Source: Moraxella lacunata
Lineage (GTDB): Bacteria; Pseudomonadota; Gammaproteobacteria; Pseudomonadales; Moraxellaceae
NCBI RefSeq assembly: GCF_002027545.1
Contig: NZ_MXAN01000096.1
Coordinates: 1 to 21,263 of the forward strand
Direction of reading: 5' to 3'
DNA length: 21,263 bases
Shown: positions 1 through 7,734 of the stretch, one piece after another
Layout of the letters: each line of letters begins with the position of its first letter
Position numbering within the stretch: position 1 is the stretch's first letter
Made by a program: the position numbers and the translations under genes
Notes under the pieces: model-generated
What the model was told of the DNA's origin: nothing
What the model saw: the letters and a program-made list of their open reading frames with translations, nothing else
Databases searched by the model: none

Positions 1-8
1 GAGATGGT

Positions 9-33
9 GGGGGGTTTGGGAAAGGGAAGGGGG
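9..33 (+). other. Potential G-quadruplex motif
   Basis: Four runs of G (9-14, 18-20, 24-26, 29-33) are separated by loops of 3, 3 and 2 bases, which fits the usual G3+N1-7 pattern. The motif lies 8 bases past the stop codon of the minus-strand P450 gene. The G-rich strand is therefore the template strand, and the P450 transcript would carry the C-rich complement. Whether it folds, and whether it affects transcript ends, is inference. Confidence 0.5.
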
Positions 34-40
34 AGTGAAG

Positions 41-1195
41 TTAATGAAGTATGACTTCCAAACGACTAAAACCTGACGCAGGATAGATGGCATGGTCAAA
101 GTAGTCATCAGACGCAGGGCGAATCTTACTCACCTGCTCTGCCAAGCATGCCACCAACAGCCCCAGTTCAAGCTGTGCCAATGGCTTGCCAGGACAGACA
201 TGAATGCCATAACCATAGACCAGATTATTAGCTTGGTTTCGGCGTAGCTCAAAGCTGTCCGCCTGATGAAAGGCTTCGGGGTCACGGTTGGCGGACTGCC
301 AGTTAATCGTGATTTTGGCGTCTTTGGGAATGTCTATGCCATGTAGAGTGACAGGGCAGGTGGTGCGTCGTCTGTTGGTGATGAGTGGGTCGTGTAAACG
401 CAGGATTTCTAAGACGGCATTATCAATGTCTTGGGGATCGGCTTTTAGATGAGTTAAGACATCGGGATGATGAATAAAAAACTCAAAAATAATCCCGACC
501 GCTGACGACATGGTGGACAGCTCACCCACCGTCCAGTTGCGAATGAGCGAGATAAGTTCTTCATCGCTCATCACTCGCTCGCCTTGTGGTAGCATGACCA
601 CGTCGTTCATCAGTTCAAAGGTCACATCATCAGGGCGTTTTGTCCGTTTATCATCCAAAATCGCCTTGATATAACTGTCAAATTCTAAGGCGACGCTGGC
701 AGTCTCATCACGATTTTGGCTCAGTGTGGCTTTGCGGTTTTTCTCAATCCATGCGTTCAGCGGTGCTTCGGTTTCATCGCCCCAACCCATAAAGGCATTT
801 TGTAGCTTGACGGCATAAGTTTTGGCGAACCCTGCCATGATGTCGATGGGCTGACCCTTGGGCAGTTGGCTTACTAAGTTGTCAATCAGTTCTTTGGCGA
901 TGGGGCGAAATCTCGCCATGCGGTCAGCGGTAAAATATTTGTCATTAATCGCACGAAACGCTGTGTGAATGGGTGCATCCATGCCGTTTGGCACAGCGAT
1001 ATGACGGTCTGAGACGTGATTGGAAAATGTCGCAGGGTCGTTTAGAATGTGCATGACATCGGCATGAGAAAATACGCTATAACCGAGCTTATCATCATGG
1101 GCGATGGGACAGCGTGCTCGCATGTCGTCATAAGCACGACGCTGATTTTTCTGAACTTGTTCATCATCAGATTGCCAATCGATAGAAGTGGACAT
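41..1195 (-). CDS. Cytochrome P450
   Basis: This is a haem-thiolate monooxygenase-type protein of 384 residues, near the usual size of soluble bacterial P450s, with no membrane anchor visible. The K-helix ExxR pair is E263/R266. The haem-binding loop ends in C334 within YGYGIHVCPG, where the usual leading Phe is Tyr. The I-helix reads VGELST around 223-228. The usual acid-alcohol pair of the AGx(D/E)T motif is not in register: L226 sits where the acid is expected and S227 where Thr is expected. The start is well supported by AAGGA seven bases upstream of the ATG. No ferredoxin or reductase gene is nearby, so redox partners must be encoded elsewhere. The substrate cannot be read from the sequence. 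The neighbouring MetE-like gene is separated by a terminator, so the two are probably not one operon. Confidence 0.93.
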   Translation of the reverse strand: MSTSIDWQSDDEQVQKNQRRAYDDMRARCPIAHDDKLGYSVFSHADVMHILNDPATFSNHVSDRHIAVPNGMDAPIHTAFRAINDKYFTADRMARFRPIAKELIDNLVSQLPKGQPIDIMAGFAKTYAVKLQNAFMGWGDETEAPLNAWIEKNRKATLSQNRDETASVALEFDSYIKAILDDKRTKRPDDVTFELMNDVVMLPQGERVMSDEELISLIRNWTVGELSTMSSAVGIIFEFFIHHPDVLTHLKADPQDIDNAVLEILRLHDPLITNRRRTTCPVTLHGIDIPKDAKITINWQSANRDPEAFHQADSFELRRNQANNLVYGYGIHVCPGKPLAQLELGLLVACLAEQVSKIRPASDDYFDHAIYPASGFSRLEVILH

Positions 1196-1303
1196 AAATT
1201 ATCCTTGGGCGGTGAATGGTCTTGCCATTGTAATCAACACATGATAATCCTGCTATTAGCCCTTGGGGGTAGGGTGTGATGGTTTTGTTTTGCCAATAAA
1301 CTT

Positions 1304-1347
1304 AACAAAAAGCGAAACCGCCAAATTAGTCAGTTTCGCTTTTTGTT
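1304..1347 (-). terminator. Intrinsic terminator after the MetE-like gene
   Basis: A perfect 15-base inverted repeat (1304-1318 and 1333-1347) has a 14-base loop. Its core is AAAAAGCGAAAC paired with GTTTCGCTTTTT. On the minus strand the stem ends in CGCTTTTTGTT, giving the T-rich tail expected after the metE-like gene, which stops at 1378. The A-rich arm on the other side would let it act on the plus strand as well. Confidence 0.85.
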
Positions 1348-1377
1348 TGTTATTTAAAACAATTATTTTTAGGGAGA

Positions 1378-2520
1378 TTATTCACCCCAAACTTCATCAG
1401 CAATTTTTCTAATCATATCCACCTTCGCCCACTGGGCTTCTTCGGTTAGGATATTGCCCTCTTCTGTGGAGGCAAATCCGCATTGTGGCGATAGGCAAAG
1501 CTGGTTGATGTCCACGTACTGCGTGGCCTCACAGATGCGGGCGATGATGTCGTCTTTGTTTTCAAGGTCGCCTGTTTTTGAAGTTACCAAGCCTAGCACG
1601 ACTTGTTGGTCTTTGATGTGGGCAAGTGGGGCAAAGTCGCCCGCTCGTTCGCTGTCATATTCTAAGAAAAAGCCGTCCACTCGGCAGGTGCCAAACAGCA
1701 CTTCGGCAATCGGAGCATAACCGCCTTCGGAGAACCACGTTGAGCGGAAATTACCACGGCAGATGTGCATGGTGATTTGCATGTCGGCAGGTTTGGCATC
1801 CACAATGCGGTTTAGCATGGCAACATAATCCACCGCCAATTTGTCAAAATCAATACCACGCTTGGCAAACTCTGCCTTTTTATCCAACGCACAAAATTGC
1901 CCCCAGCTTGTGTCGTCCAGTTGTAAGTTACGCAGCCCCATGTCATAAAACTTATACATGGCCTTGACATAAGCGGCCACAATGTCATCGTACAGATGGT
2001 TTTCATCTTGATACAGCTCAATGGGCTTATAGTTGACATCACGCACGCACGCCACAAGATGTAGCATGGATGGAGAGGGTATGGTGAATTTGGTTGGGGC
2101 ATCGCCAGCACAGTCTTTTAAGATTTGGTAGGCTTTGATAAAAGGGTGGTCGTCTGAAAAATCAATCTTATCCACGATTTTGACGCTATGGCTTTTTGGC
2201 TTGGCATCTTTAAACTGCACCGAAAAATTCTCGGTTTCTACCCACTGCACGCCGTCCAATCCAGCCATAAAATCCAAATGCCACCACACACGGCTAAACT
2301 CACCATCGCTAACAGCGTGCAAGCCATTTTCTTTTTGTTTGGTAACCAGTTTGCCAATTTCATCTTTTAAAATGGCATCATAATCATCTTGCCCGATTTC
2401 GCCTGCATTTAGCTTGGTTTTGGCGGTCATCAGCTCATCGGTGCGTAAAAACGAGCCGACCACATCATTGCGATAAGGGGCGACATTGCGAGGTTTGGCG
2501 TTTGGAAAAAGTTGGCTCAT
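1378..2520 (-). CDS. MetE-like B12-independent methionine synthase family protein (YxjG type)
   Basis: The 380-residue protein matches the catalytic C-terminal half of cobalamin-independent methionine synthase and lacks the N-terminal half of full MetE (about 750 residues). Zinc-ligand candidates are H252 and C254 (MHICRGN), E287 (LEYDSE) and C347 (SPQCGF), in the same order as the His-Cys-Glu-Cys set of MetE. The family transfers a methyl group to a thiol such as homocysteine. Short members (YxjG/YxjH) often use a methyl donor other than the polyglutamyl folate, so the donor here is open. The start MSQLFPN has a weak GAGAG-like site upstream. I see no methionine riboswitch in the short upstream gap. 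Confidence is high for the family and moderate for the reaction. Confidence 0.88.
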   Translation of the reverse strand: MSQLFPNAKPRNVAPYRNDVVGSFLRTDELMTAKTKLNAGEIGQDDYDAILKDEIGKLVTKQKENGLHAVSDGEFSRVWWHLDFMAGLDGVQWVETENFSVQFKDAKPKSHSVKIVDKIDFSDDHPFIKAYQILKDCAGDAPTKFTIPSPSMLHLVACVRDVNYKPIELYQDENHLYDDIVAAYVKAMYKFYDMGLRNLQLDDTSWGQFCALDKKAEFAKRGIDFDKLAVDYVAMLNRIVDAKPADMQITMHICRGNFRSTWFSEGGYAPIAEVLFGTCRVDGFFLEYDSERAGDFAPLAHIKDQQVVLGLVTSKTGDLENKDDIIARICEATQYVDINQLCLSPQCGFASTEEGNILTEEAQWAKVDMIRKIADEVWGE

Positions 2521-2594
2521 GGCTTACTCTCTTTTGCTTGGTTAAAAAAATCTTATGAAAGACATTGGTTTTTATTGGCTATTTTAAAATATTA

Positions 2595-3908
2595 TTAAAA
2601 GGAAATTTTCTTAAATTTATGAGAAATGTATTTTGCTGAGTTTTCCAAATAAGGAAAAACAGTACTTTCGTTAATATTTAATAAATCAAGTTGTTCAAGT
2701 ATTTTTTGCTTGTTTTCTGATTTTATAATGTAATGAGTAATATTAAAATTAAAATTAAAGTCATTATCATCATCTAAAATAGCGTCAAGCCCAAAAAGTA
2801 AGAACGCCCCAGATTGTGCGTAAATTCTTGGGTTAGTGGACTTTCCTTTTACACAAACAACTTTGCGAATATCTTTATCACATAACCTATTTTCAAAATA
2901 GGGTTTATCATCTTTAATATAATGAAGATACTTATTTGAAATTGTATTTGTTTTATCATCTACATTCAATTTTTCTTTTTCAGAAAAGCTTAACTTGCAC
3001 AAGTTGGCAAGACAGGCAACAGTATCAGAATCAAAGTATTTTAAATCTTCATCTTTGATTGTTATTGAGATTAAATCCCCGTCTTCATTTTCGTGAGACT
3101 TGCAAGCAAAATATAAAGCTATCAAAGGATTGCTTGTAATATCTAATAATCTTGTTGGTAGTGAGAAATGTTGCATGTGAACAAGTCTATCAAATGTAGA
3201 ATCGTCATCAGAAAACTCAGCATAATTTAAAGAAAGTAATTCACGATAGATAACATGTTCATTTTCTCTATAATAATAAAAACCTTGTTCATCACTGCGA
3301 AATAATGACGGTTCAAGTTTGTATTTTTTCTGACTATGACCACGATAAAAAACTGTTTTATCACTTTCATTCTTTTTAAGTTGGCTTATCAAGTCTTGAA
3401 CATTAACAATATAAGTTTCTTGTTTGTCATTGGTTGAAGAATTATCAATAGGTGTGCCAAATTCAATGGGTTTTGCTTCTATTGTGCTCCCAGTATTACT
3501 AGAGTTATAATTTGAATCTAATATCGTGGATAAATCACCTTTTTTAATTGCCCAATGCTGTCTATATAATTCCCATTCCTGTATAATTTTTCTATTATTA
3601 TCAAATAAATCATAAGAATTTATATCTTGCTCCTGCATGTCCTTAAAAGATAATATTACGTTTCTACCTTTTATATTAAATTTGTCAATTTTAGCAAGAT
3701 ATACTTTTGAGCCATTGCCTTCATAAGTATATATGCAAGGCAAATTTATAATTTCTTTATAGTTTCCATTAAATAACTCTTTGATTTCATCGGTAGTATA
3801 CTCCAAGAATCTTGATATCCATAATGATATTTCATTATTTTCAATCACAAAATTCTCATCAGAACCTATAACAATAAAATTGAAATACTCATTTTCTTCA
3901 TTATTCAT
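2595..3908 (-). CDS. FRG domain-containing protein
   Basis: A 437-residue soluble protein. The FRG domain spans roughly residues 170-285. It opens with FYRGHS (R189) and contains the family's LPTRLLDITSNPLIALYFAC stretch (R253, D256). A later QSGAFLLFGL segment near residue 365 is also typical of these proteins. The first 130 residues form an unrecognised domain that ends in a WELYRQHWAIKKGDL linker motif. FRG proteins are of unknown biochemical function and are often found among phage-defence and other accessory genes. The gene is strikingly AT-rich (about 30 % GC by eye) beside GC-richer neighbours, which suggests horizontal acquisition. GGAG lies 12 bases before the ATG, a loose ribosome-binding site. 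It sits 67 bases after the MFS gene and may be cotranscribed with it. Confidence 0.85.
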   Translation of the reverse strand: MNNEENEYFNFIVIGSDENFVIENNEISLWISRFLEYTTDEIKELFNGNYKEIINLPCIYTYEGNGSKVYLAKIDKFNIKGRNVILSFKDMQEQDINSYDLFDNNRKIIQEWELYRQHWAIKKGDLSTILDSNYNSSNTGSTIEAKPIEFGTPIDNSSTNDKQETYIVNVQDLISQLKKNESDKTVFYRGHSQKKYKLEPSLFRSDEQGFYYYRENEHVIYRELLSLNYAEFSDDDSTFDRLVHMQHFSLPTRLLDITSNPLIALYFACKSHENEDGDLISITIKDEDLKYFDSDTVACLANLCKLSFSEKEKLNVDDKTNTISNKYLHYIKDDKPYFENRLCDKDIRKVVCVKGKSTNPRIYAQSGAFLLFGLDAILDDDNDFNFNFNITHYIIKSENKQKILEQLDLLNINESTVFPYLENSAKYISHKFKKISF

Positions 3909-3975
3909 AAACTTACGTATCTCCGTAAAATCAATAGTGGGTTATATCATATATTCGTATTTAATAAGATAAAAA

Positions 3976-5283
3976 TCAACGCTCATTTGGCTTTAAAAAA
4001 TATAACGCCACCAGTGCCAATAAAATAAAACCACTCGCCCCAAGATACAAATCATCTTTGCCAATACCCACATCCAACAGTTTCCCTGCCAGCATGGGCG
4101 AGACGATAGAACCAATACGCCCCACGCCGATTGCCGTGCCAACCCCTGTGCTTCTAAATTCTGGGGCATACAGCGTGGGGTTAATGGTATATAGCCCCGT
4201 GATACAGCCATTGACAAGGCTGCCGACCAAAATGGCAAAGATAAGGGCAAGAGTTAATGTTGGGCTAAACACAAAACCAATGATGGCAAAAGATGACAGC
4301 ACAACAAACGCCATGAGTGTGGATTTTGGGGTAAATTTACTCACCAAAAAACCAAAGATGAGCGAGCCTATCGTACCGCCAATGCTGATTGCCATGCCAA
4401 CCTTTTGGCTTTGTTCTTTGGCAAGTCCTGATGATTCTAGCAGAGCAGGTGTCCATGAACTGATAAAATAAAAAGAGGACATCACAGCAATGAACGCCGC
4501 CCAAATAAGCAGCGTGGTTTTTAGCTGACCTTTGGCAAACAATTGGCTGATGGGTGCTTTGGCTTTGGCAGATTGATTTTGGGTGGGCAGTTGCCAGTTG
4601 CCTTGTTTGCCGATTTTGTGGGCGATTTTGGTGAGTTTGGTTTGGGCGTTGGCAGGTTGTTTTTGGTTTAAAAAATCCACCGATTCAGGCAATAGGCTAA
4701 CGAGTGCCACCAGTGCCAGCCCTGTCAATACCGCCCCTGTCATAAATACCGAACGAAAGCCAAATTCATCTTGGAGCATGACCGCTGACAGCCCGCCAAG
4801 CATCGCCCCAATACCAAAACCACAAGCATAAATGGCAATGGCAAGCCCACGCCATTTTTGGTTGGCGTATTCGCTCACGATGACGTTGGTACATGGCAAA
4901 ATGCCGCCCACGCCAATTCCTGTTATCACGCGCCAAAAGCCAATGGATTGGGTTGTGTGCGAAAAATACGTCATAAACATGCCCAGTGCCGATAGGGCGG
5001 TTGCGATGATAAGTAGTGGACGTCTGCCAAATTTGTCCGCCAAGGGAGCCAGTCCCATAGAGCCGATTGCCATGCCAATAAAACCTGCACTCATGAGCGT
5101 ACCGATTTGCACCCCTGTTAGCCCAAGCTCGGTTTGGATGCTTTTGGCGGTAAAGGCAATCGCCAGCACATCAAAGCCGTCTAACATATTTAAAAGAACG
5201 GCCAGGGCAACGATGAGCCATTGATAGGCACTCATGGGGGTGTGGCTGATGGCGTGGGCTAGGTTGGTTTGATGCGTCGTCAT
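3976..5283 (-). CDS. MFS transporter, aromatic acid:H+ symporter-like
   Basis: A 435-residue inner-membrane carrier with about 12 hydrophobic segments and a polar central loop near residues 200-245. The first membrane segment contains LDGFDVLAIAFTA (D35-G36-F37-D38), the DGxD signature of the aromatic acid:H+ symporter group (PcaK/BenK type). The MFS loop 2-3 motif appears as PLADKFGRRP. The likely substrates are benzoate-, hydroxybenzoate- or other ring-carboxylate-type compounds taken up with protons, but no aromatic catabolic genes are in the window to confirm this. The start MTTHQTN has no clear Shine-Dalgarno site. It is transcribed away from the Bcr-type efflux gene across a 310-base gap. 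Confidence 0.85.
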   Translation of the reverse strand: MTTHQTNLAHAISHTPMSAYQWLIVALAVLLNMLDGFDVLAIAFTAKSIQTELGLTGVQIGTLMSAGFIGMAIGSMGLAPLADKFGRRPLLIIATALSALGMFMTYFSHTTQSIGFWRVITGIGVGGILPCTNVIVSEYANQKWRGLAIAIYACGFGIGAMLGGLSAVMLQDEFGFRSVFMTGAVLTGLALVALVSLLPESVDFLNQKQPANAQTKLTKIAHKIGKQGNWQLPTQNQSAKAKAPISQLFAKGQLKTTLLIWAAFIAVMSSFYFISSWTPALLESSGLAKEQSQKVGMAISIGGTIGSLIFGFLVSKFTPKSTLMAFVVLSSFAIIGFVFSPTLTLALIFAILVGSLVNGCITGLYTINPTLYAPEFRSTGVGTAIGVGRIGSIVSPMLAGKLLDVGIGKDDLYLGASGFILLALVALYFLKPNER

Positions 5284-5593
5284 GGTGTGGTCATCTGGTG
5301 GGTGATTATTTAATGGTCATACTAACTAAATGTCATACCGAGCGTATTGCCCTAATAAAAATATAACAAACTGTCCATGATTAATCAATTTCAATATTTT
5401 CAATATAAGATGAGATTTTTTCAAGATTAAACAGTCAATGTCGGTATTGCAATTTTTTACCGTCAAATGGGGCAAATCATGGTAAAATAGTCGGATTTTC
5501 TCATTTGTTTTTGTTTTAAAAAATTTGGCTGATTGACATAATAATAACCAATAACCATACCCATCAGTCAGCATTAAGATAAGTGATATTAAT
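5284..5593. promoter_or_regulatory. Divergent intergenic region between two MFS genes
   Basis: No gene is seen in this AT-rich gap. It should hold the promoters of both flanking transporters. For the rightward gene, TTGACA at 5533-5538 with a weak CATACC 17 bases later is the best candidate. On the leftward side, GTCATAC occurs twice as a direct repeat (5316-5322 and 5332-5338), offset by 16 bases and close to the start of the leftward gene. That would suit an operator, but no regulator gene lies beside it. Confidence 0.4.
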
Positions 5594-6826
5594 ATGCCAC
5601 ATAATAATTCCCAAGACCAAGCGGCACACGCCAAGCCCTTTCCCACCCTGTGGGTGATGATGATGGGCGTGATGATTGCCATCGGTCCGCTTGCCATTGA
5701 CATGTATTTGCCTGCTCTGCCGACCATGGCGGATGATTTTGGCGTGAGTGTGTCCGAAGTGTCCAAATCAGTGCCGTTTTACTTTATTGGTTTGGTGTTC
5801 GGGCAACTGTTTTATGGACCATTCTCGGATAGGGTGGGGCGAGTACTACCCATGTACATGGGCATGACGATATTTGTGGTGGCGTCCGTCATCTGTGCGA
5901 CCACCACCAGTGAGCTGGTGCTGTTTGCTGCCCGTACGTTGCAGGCGTTGGGGGCGTGCGTGACAGCCGTGGTAACCCGTGCCGCCATTCGTGACACCCT
6001 AAACCCCATACAGGGGGCAAGGGCGTTTAGTCTCATGGTGCTGGTCATGGGGTTGGCTCCGATACTTGCCCCGAGTTTGGGGGCGTTGATTTTGGGATTT
6101 GCCGACTGGCATGCTCTGTTTTGGTTTTTGGCAGGTTATGGGATATTTAATATCATCTTGACCAAGCTGTTTTTAAAAGAAACGCTCGCCCCAGAAAATC
6201 GCAATACCAAACCGATTAGCCAAACTTTTGCCTCTTATCTTGACTTAGCCAAGGACAAGACGTTCATCATTCCTGCGGTTGCAGGGGGCGTACTACAAGG
6301 GGCATTCTTTATTTATCTGTCCATTTCAAGCGAGTTATTTATGGTGAATTTTGGCTTATCTGAAAAGCAGTTTGCCATCGCTTTTGGGGCAAATGCCTTT
6401 GGCTTTATTGCCTTAACGCAGGTCAATCAGTTTTTGACCAGTCGTTTTCGCCTTGTGCAACTGCTACGCTTTGGGGCTCTCATGCAACTTGTCTCTGCCA
6501 GTTGTCTGCTGGTGTTGGCATTAACGGGGCTTGCGTATTTTCCGCTGGTGTTTATGGCGATATTTTGTTGTATTTCAGGGCTTGGGTTTACTCAGCCTAA
6601 CGCGACCGCCATCGCTTTGGCATATCAAAAAAAGCGGGCAGGTATGGCGTCTGCCATGCAAGGGGCATTGCAGTTTAGTGTGGGGATTTTTGGCGGATTG
6701 CTGTTAAGTTTGTTTGATGTCAGCCCTGTGTTAAAGCTGGGTATTATCATCACGGCACTTGTGTCGTTTGGAACTTTTTTGGTCTATCAGCTTGACCCTA
6801 AGATGGATTTGTCTAAGATGAATTAA
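5594..6826 (+). CDS. Bcr/CflA family multidrug efflux MFS transporter
   Basis: A 410-residue inner-membrane antiporter with about 12 membrane segments. The N-terminus carries IDMYLPALPTMADDFG, followed by GQLFYGPFSDRVGR (MFS loop 2-3 motif) and RTLQALGACVTAVVTRAAIRD, the drug:H+ antiporter motif of the Bcr/CflA group. Members export drugs, dipeptides or sulfonamide-like compounds using the proton gradient. The specific substrate here is unknown. The start MPHNNSQ follows an AAGATAAG-like sequence; the ribosome-binding site is weak. It is a monocistronic unit, since the next gene (tRNA) has its own strong promoter. Confidence 0.9.
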   Translation: MPHNNSQDQAAHAKPFPTLWVMMMGVMIAIGPLAIDMYLPALPTMADDFGVSVSEVSKSVPFYFIGLVFGQLFYGPFSDRVGRVLPMYMGMTIFVVASVICATTTSELVLFAARTLQALGACVTAVVTRAAIRDTLNPIQGARAFSLMVLVMGLAPILAPSLGALILGFADWHALFWFLAGYGIFNIILTKLFLKETLAPENRNTKPISQTFASYLDLAKDKTFIIPAVAGGVLQGAFFIYLSISSELFMVNFGLSEKQFAIAFGANAFGFIALTQVNQFLTSRFRLVQLLRFGALMQLVSASCLLVLALTGLAYFPLVFMAIFCCISGLGFTQPNATAIALAYQKKRAGMASAMQGALQFSVGIFGGLLLSLFDVSPVLKLGIIITALVSFGTFLVYQLDPKMDLSKMN

Positions 6827-6849
6827 TTTTAAAAAAGTTAAATTTTTTC

Positions 6850-6877
6850 TTGACAATGTCAAAAAGCGTGCTATAAT
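6850..6877 (+). promoter_or_regulatory. Consensus sigma-70 promoter of initiator tRNA
   Basis: Perfect TTGACA (6850-6855) and TATAAT (6872-6877) are separated by 16 bases. The -10 box ends 15 bases before the tRNA. This is the strongest promoter in the window, as expected for a stable RNA. It probably also drives rimP-nusA-infB, because no clear terminator follows the tRNA. Confidence 0.9.
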
Positions 6878-6892
6878 GGCGTTCTAAATTGA

Positions 6893-6969
<77 letters not shown>

Positions 6970-7202
6970 CTTTTTAAATCCTTATTTAAAATTATTTATA
7001 AAATTGTAAAATAAGGTATCTTTCCATAAATTTATCATTATTTTTTAAACTTGATAAAGTAAACATGGTTAAGATGTCGGCGAGCAATGATTTTAGCCCA
7101 CCAACGTGTTTTGTGGGTTTTTTTGTATTTGCAATTTGCCAAACCGCTTTTAACTCTTTTGATTTTTAATTTGTGCTTTAACATAGGATTAACCAAGCCA
7201 AA
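6970..7202 (+). other. tRNA-rimP leader region
   Basis: This AT-rich leader of 233 bases contains no gene I would support. An inverted repeat CCTTATTT/AAATAAGG (6980-6987 and 7009-7016) follows the tRNA but lacks a T-tract. A short stem CCCAC/GTGGG (7097-7101 and 7113-7117) is followed by seven Ts and could be a weak attenuator ahead of rimP. Confidence 0.35.
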
Positions 7203-7700
7203 ATGAAACCATCTAGCAAGATTGCTGAACTTACCCAAATGATTGCCCCTGCGGTGTCCGCTTGTGGCGTAGAGCTTTGGGGGATTGAGTTTATGCCCCA
7301 AGGGCGTAAATCGCTACTTCGTATCTATATCGAAGTAAATGCCGATGCCCGTGAGCGTGGCGAGCATATCACCATTGAGGACTGCTCAGCGGTCAATCAC
7401 CAAGTCTCAGGCGTACTAGAAGTGCATGACCCCATTGCTGGTGAGTATGTGCTAGAAGTGTCAAGCCCTGGGTTTGACCGTCCGCTGTTTACCCCTGAGC
7501 AGGTGGCGATGTTTGTGGGTGAGACCGTCAGTTTGCGTCTGATTCACGCCATCGGGCAAGGCGACGCCAAACGCCGTAAGGTCGTCGGTCGTCTGGTGAG
7601 TGCGGGTGAGACGAGCATGAATGTGGTCACCGAAGATAGACTAGAATTTGACATCGCTTTTGATAATGTGGATAAAGCCAATTTGATTTATCAAGATTGA
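7203..7700 (+). CDS. rimP: Ribosome maturation factor RimP
   Basis: A 165-residue cytoplasmic protein needed for 30S subunit maturation. The N-terminal domain shows [22 protein letters not shown], followed by the family hallmark [19 protein letters not shown] and the loop [15 protein letters not shown]. The C-terminal SH3-like barrel ends in [13 protein letters not shown]. Length is normal. AGGA lies about 14 bases before the ATG, so ribosome binding looks modest. It is the first protein gene of the operon, 34 bases ahead of nusA. Confidence 0.97.
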   Translation: MKPSSKIAELTQMIAPAVSACGVELWGIEFMPQGRKSLLRIYIEVNADARERGEHITIEDCSAVNHQVSGVLEVHDPIAGEYVLEVSSPGFDRPLFTPEQVAMFVGETVSLRLIHAIGQGDAKRRKVVGRLVSAGETSMNVVTEDRLEFDIAFDNVDKANLIYQD

Positions 7701-7734
7701 TGTTGTTATTAATCAATTAACCTAAGGATAAGCA

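Noticed and set aside
5326..5766. Minus-strand open frame of 146 codons across the divergent MFS gap
   Set aside because: It is antisense to the well-supported Bcr/CflA gene over its first third and translates AT-rich intergenic sequence; no family features are seen.
7038..7301. Minus-strand open frame of 87 codons, very basic, between the tRNA and rimP
   Set aside because: It overlaps the start of rimP on the opposite strand, has no ribosome-binding site at either Met, and its Lys-rich content follows from the AT-rich leader.
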